Below are positions 8,426-11,761 of a stretch of 11,761 bases of DNA, in pieces (position 1 is the first letter of the stretch; every line of letters starts with the position of its first letter). The translations under genes and the position numbers were made by a program. The DNA comes from Euperipatoides rowelli. Taxonomy: Eukaryota; Onychophora; Udeonychophora; Euonychophora; Peripatopsidae. A model generated the notes under the pieces. That model was not told the DNA's origin. It worked only from the letters and a program-made list of their open reading frames with translations, and ran no database searches. The stretch is from assembly GCA_003024985.2 (NCBI GenBank), contig PXIH01S0028982.1; one strand, given 5' to 3'.

Positions 8426-8429
8426 AAAA

Positions 8430-9443
8430 AGTTTAAATTAGCAAATGTCTATCTTTCCTTTAACTAATATGTATTATTATTCCAGCAGTTTATCTTTTCT
8501 CTTTTTCCCTTTATCTTGTAATACATTATTGAAATATGTATTTACTTTGTTGTTTCTTCTAATAGAGTTGAAGACTTCAAATTAGAAAATTGTGTTTGAC
8601 AACTTTGCACCTAAAATAATAATTTCAAAATTCGATGCCAATGATACTTTTAACATAATCAATGACAGAATGGTCCAGTAGTTTCTGGCACAACTTTTGG
8701 CTACTGTTAAAAACTTGACTAATGTAAAACTTTAAATCTTCATTCTACACTGAGAAGCGATAACCTTAACCTTTGAGCTAACATTTTTAATCATTCACCT
8801 TTTGACTTCAGATGTAATGTCAAAAGTATGTTTTTTTGTGCTTAACTGATTTAATTATCTATATTAATTTATTCCAGAGAAAGTTGTTAAGCATACATAT
8901 GCTCGATTAATAACATTTAGTACAAAAACCTTGCCAAGTATTGTTTCTTAAATAATATTTATCTCAATGTAAAATGTGGAAATACACAGTTCTAAAATTA
9001 AATTGTTAATGTAATGACTCGACTAGAATTATAGCTTATTAAATTGTCAAATTTAGAAAATTTGGGCTTATTATAAATAATTCAAAACGGATAAATAACC
9101 ATTAAAAATATTTATAACCTATTCAGTTTGGTAAAAATCAGATAATGACTGGAATAATCGCCATTATTTTGACAGTAAGTAAATTTATATGTATCGTGTG
9201 TGTATGTGTGCAGATCTATTATAGTGTATAATGTATATCATGTTTATAGAATCTAAACTACGTCTATAATGGTATTCTGTTTTATTGTATTAAGATAGAT
9301 GTAGTCTGCCATAGTCAAGATTTGAGAATATAAATACAATGTCTACAAAGCAACTTTGGTTCATCCCACACATTATGCTTTTTCAATTTTTGACAAAAAA
9401 AATATCTTTTAATAGTTTTATAAAATTTACCTCACTGTTGGAN
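8430..9443. other. AT-rich spacer, no gene seen
   Basis: No convincing coding or structural RNA sequence was found. The minus strand near 8785-8765 has tagctcaaagg, which fits a Pol III A box, but no B box follows at the right distance. A short gtgtgtgtatgtgtg run lies near 9197-9211. An open frame at 9339-9572 has unconvincing composition and crosses an N at 9443. Confidence 0.5.
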
Positions 9444-9471
9444 CACCTTTGGCTCATGGTGATCAAAGGTG
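9444..9471. other. Hairpin-forming inverted repeat
   Basis: cacctttg (9444-9451) pairs with caaaggtg (9464-9471) around a 12-base loop, followed at once by gccc. The layout resembles a second hairpin at 10983-11011. Confidence 0.6.
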
Positions 9472-9600
9472 GCCCTTTTCATAAGTTATGGTCTATTTTA
9501 ACAACAGATAGAACAACACAACAGGTAATTGACACAAAGCAATACAACAGCGTGAAAAATGGTTTATTTTAGTAAAAATTACAATTATTTATTTTTTATA

Positions 9601-9855
9601 AATTGAATGGTTTGGGAGAAACAATAGTAAGTGACAATTTTTCATAAATTTAGTTATTTCATGTAAAACATGGTACAGGATGAAAGGAATAAAATGCAGT
9701 AATTGTTGTCTAATTATCTCTTTAGATGGCAGCACAGTACAGTTTTGAATTTTGGTTTTTCCTATCTTCTGCAAGTTAAAAGTGATAAGAAACAAGCTAT
9801 ATATCTAAATGAACAAAATGTCACTTACCATTGTTTACTCCCGAACCATTCAATT
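9601..9855. mobile_element. MITE-like element, about 255 bp, long terminal inverted repeats
   Basis: The left end (9601-9636) begins aattgaatggtttgggag and ends gtaagtgaca. The right end (9819-9855), read on the minus strand, begins aattgaatggttcgggag and ends ggtaagtgaca. The first 36 or so bases agree at all but about three positions, including a one-base indel. Weaker pairing continues inward (caatttttcataaatttag against cattttgttcatttag). The interior of under 200 bp has no transposase; the open minus frame at 9589-9795 is incidental. This is the structure of a non-autonomous DNA transposon. No clear target-site duplication was found, so the superfamily is open. Confidence 0.75.
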
Positions 9856-10122
9856 GGATGAATCTAAAAAATTTCAATACATTAAACGTTAAAGTTATAA
9901 AAATTTCAGCAAAATAAATATGGCATAAAATTATAATTGCTTAATAAATTTTGATAATTTTAATGTTTAAGTTAAATGGTCAAGTCTAAGAAGTTAATCA
10001 CATGATCTCATCTAGGAAAAACAAACACTAGAGTCTGGAATACTGTGTCTTTTTTTATTTTTATTTACTCTTACATTACAATATCAATTACATTAGCAAT
10101 TAAGAACTTTTGTCTTGTCTTG
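9856..10122. other. AT-rich spacer, no gene seen
   Basis: No coding stretch was recognised. On the minus strand it follows the stop of the cysteine-rich remnant at 10123 and contains aataaa-like hexamers near 10052-10065, which would fit a 3' UTR of that lost gene. Confidence 0.45.
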
Positions 10123-10404
10123 TTAGGCTATATAGGCATATCGTTTGAATTGATTGCAATGTCTCACTTCACATACTTTGTCCTCTTTACATAAATGGCA
10201 GTAGAAACTTTCCTTACATTTCTATTCAATTGTAATCTATGGGTACTTGGTTGAGAATCTTTCTTCACAGGCTTCAGGAGATTTGTCTTGCCATTCTATT
10301 GGTTATTGGCAGTGTTGTTCTTCGAATAGGCTACATCTGATGGATTTGTTGTTTCTTTTTAGTCTTAAGTCATAAGTAATAAGTTGCAAACAACTGTCAA
10401 ACTT
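10123..10404 (-). pseudogene. Decayed cysteine-rich frame, possibly piggyBac transposase C-terminal finger
   Basis: One frame runs 93 codons from 10404 to a stop at 10125-10123, interrupted only by three in-frame stops. Its last third reads KCKESFYCHLCKEDKVCEVR then HCNQFKRY, giving Y-C-x2-C-x5-C-x4-C-x2-F-x2-Y. That is close to the C-terminal cysteine-rich domain of piggyBac transposases (Y-x-C-x2-C-x4-6-C-x3-C-F-x2-Y-H). An upstream piece in another frame at 10477-10466 reads FMGG, reminiscent of the MGGVD motif of that family. The MGG-to-finger distance is shorter than usual, so an internal deletion would be required. The alternative is a retroelement zinc knuckle. No TTAA-flanked termini were found. 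Confidence 0.4.
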
Positions 10405-10654
10405 AAATTACAATCATTATAATTTGTAAGAGTTCCCAAGGTGGTCCACTCTGGCTACCTTGGTAACCACCCATAAACACAAATCCCATTTAGAAACTTA
10501 TTTACCCTTCTTACTTTTTGATTTACGAAACGTAAAGCTTAAAATCTGTTTGCATAGCCTATTGAGAAAGAGCTAAAACAAGTTTAAAAATGTATAACAA
10601 GAAAACAGTATCTTTTAGTTTACCTATGTTTATTAAGATATTATAGGATACTGA

Positions 10655-10905
10655 CCATTATGTAATAATGCACAGGGAATACTAAAATTACCATGAATTT
10701 AGTAACTTAGATAAATTATTTACAGCAATCCTCACTGATAGATTAGATAGAATAATAGAAATAAACGAATCTTTTGGGGGAATTGCAAAATGGTTTTAGG
10801 AAAAATTGAAAAGGTATTCACAATATCTTTATTTAAACAATATTATGGATTTCTCCCATAAAAATAATAAAGTATTATAATTAGCTGTAAATAATTTACC
10901 TGTTA
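10655..10905 (+). pseudogene. LINE reverse transcriptase fragment (first RT motifs)
   Basis: Frame 10655-10684 reads CNNAQGILKLP, matching the N-N-Y-R-G-I-S-L-L-P block at the start of LINE RT domains. After a frameshift, 10701 onward reads NLDKLFTAILTDRLDRIIE, the G-K-L-F-T-x-I-L-x-x-R-L helix that follows. Then come NESFGGIAKWF, where N-E-x-Q-x-G-F-R-x-G is expected, and LNNIMDFSHKNNKVL then LAV, corresponding to the block before the first catalytic Asp. Stops lie at 10797-10799 and 10878-10880. The YADD motif is not seen. This protein segment directly follows, in family order, the one encoded on the minus strand at 11528-11104. Confidence 0.7.
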
Positions 10906-10982
10906 CTTATAATACTGATTGGTCAGTAATCTAATTATAATAAAGAGCAAGTTTGTTCATGATGTCTGTCACGCTGTTCGGC

Positions 10983-11011
10983 CATCTTTGGAGCTGATGA
11001 TGCCAAAGATG
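10983..11011. other. Perfect 9-bp hairpin
   Basis: catctttgg (10983-10991) pairs exactly with ccaaagatg (11003-11011) around an 11-base loop, agctgatgatg. It lies between two LINE fragments of opposite orientation and resembles the hairpin at 9444-9471 in stem sequence and loop length. Confidence 0.7.
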
Positions 11012-11103
11012 TTTTTGCTAAATTTTCTGTTCATAGATGTCACTGTATCCGTCATTTTTGACAGGCTTTTAAACTAGTTATTAATATTAAGTGTAGATTT
11101 ATT

Positions 11104-11528
11104 TTGGCTTTATGTAGCAACTACTTTTTTTCCAGCTAACTGGAATCATTTCAGATTTTAAAATCCTATTCAAGAGGACCTTAACGCAATGAACTAAAAT
11201 ATTTCCACCATTAAACTATTAGCAATATTATAAATTCCCGCTGCTTTACCATTTTTAAGTTGTTTACTTTGTTGCTTAATTCAGTAGCACTTATATCCTT
11301 TGTTATATTAATTTTTTCTATTGTATTAGGATTATGTAAAATCTGTTGATTCATTTCTCTGTTCATCACTCTTTTGTCTAAATGTATATCTCCCCAAAAC
11401 TCTGTCAAGTATTTATTAATATCATCCTCAATTAAATAAAGCCTCCCAGCATTGTTAATTCCCTCAACTTCTATTTGGTTTTCTCTATTTAAATTTACAG
11501 TATTTACAGTACTATGCAGCAATCTCAT
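11104..11528 (-). pseudogene. LINE ORF2 fragment: pre-RT linker and start of reverse transcriptase
   Basis: From the ATG at 11528 the frame reads GRLYLIEDDINKYLTEFWGD, then KINITKDISATELSNKVNNL, which corresponds to the linker before LINE RT domains. A frameshift near 11253 (one base short in an A run) leads to LKNGKAAGIYNIA, matching the very conserved L-K-N-G-K-A-A-G-x-D-x-I motif. A second shift near 11210 leads to GGNILVHCVKVLLNRILKSE then MIPVSWKKS (11209-11104), the G-G-x-x-L...L-L-N-x-I-x-x-x-x-x-x-P-x-x-W-K-x-S block. The next expected block (K-G-D...N-Y-R-G-I) is absent on this strand but present on the + strand at 10655. Two frameshifts make it dead. Confidence 0.75.
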
Positions 11529-11625
11529 TGACTGGAAACAACTTATTTTTCAGCAAATAATAAAAAAATAGTCACCCATTATAAAAGACATTGTACAGTC
11601 AAATAGAAAATTCTGGAGGAAGTAG

Positions 11626-11761
11626 TGCCTAAACAAAGGTAGGACTAATTTAAATCACATTCATACTAAGAAGGCTAATAGAATGCTAGGTATGTTAAAA
11701 ACAACTATTGAATGTAGAGATTCTGAGGTCATTTTGCCTTTATATAAATCATTGGTAAGGC
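11626..11761 (+). pseudogene. LINE reverse transcriptase C-terminal fragment, cut by the window edge
   Basis: The frame reads NKGRTNLNHIHTKKANRMLG, then ECRDSEVILPLYKSLVR up to the window edge. This is the LINE post-palm block H-I...K-A-N-R-M-L-G-x-I...R-D-x-x-V-I-L-P-L-Y-K-S-L-V-R-P-H-L-E-Y. An in-frame stop at 11623-11625 and loss of the expected F-L-G-V-x-I-D lead-in mark the left end as damaged. The frame is intact up to the edge and probably continues. Confidence 0.8.

Noticed and set aside
8690-8790. A third SINE on the minus strand (tagctcaaagg near 8785)
   Set aside because: Only the A box is recognisable; no B-box-like sequence lies at the expected distance.
9339-9572. 77-codon + frame crossing an N
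   Set aside because: No recognisable motif, it crosses a hairpin, and its composition is that of AT-rich non-coding sequence.
9589-9795. 68-codon minus-strand frame
   Set aside because: It starts inside the MITE-like element and runs out through its terminal repeat, with no family resemblance.
10655-11761. Simple twin-primed LINE insertion
   Set aside because: It would explain the inverted pre-RT piece next to the + C-terminal piece, but not the + oriented palm piece to the left, so it is kept only as part of a more complex explanation.

Overview
The window looks like draft genomic DNA from an invertebrate animal. It is strongly AT-rich and gene-poor. It holds long tetranucleotide and minisatellite arrays, many decayed non-LTR retrotransposon pieces, tRNA-derived SINE-like sequence and a small inverted-repeat element. 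The one well-preserved gene is a homologue of the animal protein UPF0193/EVG1 (human C22orf23). There are no bacterial-type operons, ribosome binding sites, CRISPR arrays or prophage signals. Three single ambiguous bases (6214, 7104, 9443) fit a draft assembly. The phylum cannot be fixed from this sequence alone.

Layout. Positions 1-925 are a degenerate ATCT/ATCA-type tetranucleotide array with almost no G on the + strand. Positions 926-2209 are AT-rich sequence with no gene seen. On the minus strand, 3660-2632 holds a broken zinc-knuckle (Cys/His-rich) protein that resembles a retroelement ORF1/gag, and 2580-2210 holds the C-terminal tail of a LINE ORF2. The catalytic reverse transcriptase that should lie between them is missing. 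Positions 4092-4252 are a minisatellite of about 24 bp, followed by AT-rich spacer with A-rich and GA microsatellites.

The EVG1-like gene is at 6475-5615 on the minus strand. It is a single uninterrupted exon of 286 codons, with polyadenylation-like signals beyond its stop. Head to head with it, at 6698-6992 on the + strand, is a CR1-like LINE ORF1 remnant (end of a PHD finger plus a coiled coil). Further right, 7738-7842 (+) is a reverse transcriptase scrap next to a tRNA-derived SINE (7962-7865, minus). A more degenerate SINE-like copy lies at 8360-8425.

A non-autonomous inverted-repeat element (MITE-like) occupies 9601-9855. At 10404-10123 (minus) is a decayed cysteine-rich frame that may be the C-terminal finger of a piggyBac transposase. 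From 10655 to the right edge lie three consecutive portions of a LINE ORF2, shuffled in order and orientation: early palm (+), pre-RT to RT start (minus), and RT C-terminal region (+).

The genes do not form a pathway. The region is best read as one conserved, probably cilium-related, gene embedded in a transposon graveyard. I found no convincing evidence of a new biological system. The most useful leads are the intronless, C-terminally extended EVG1-like gene, the retroelement with a zinc-knuckle ORF1 and missing RT, the MITE-like element, and the rearranged LINE at the right edge.
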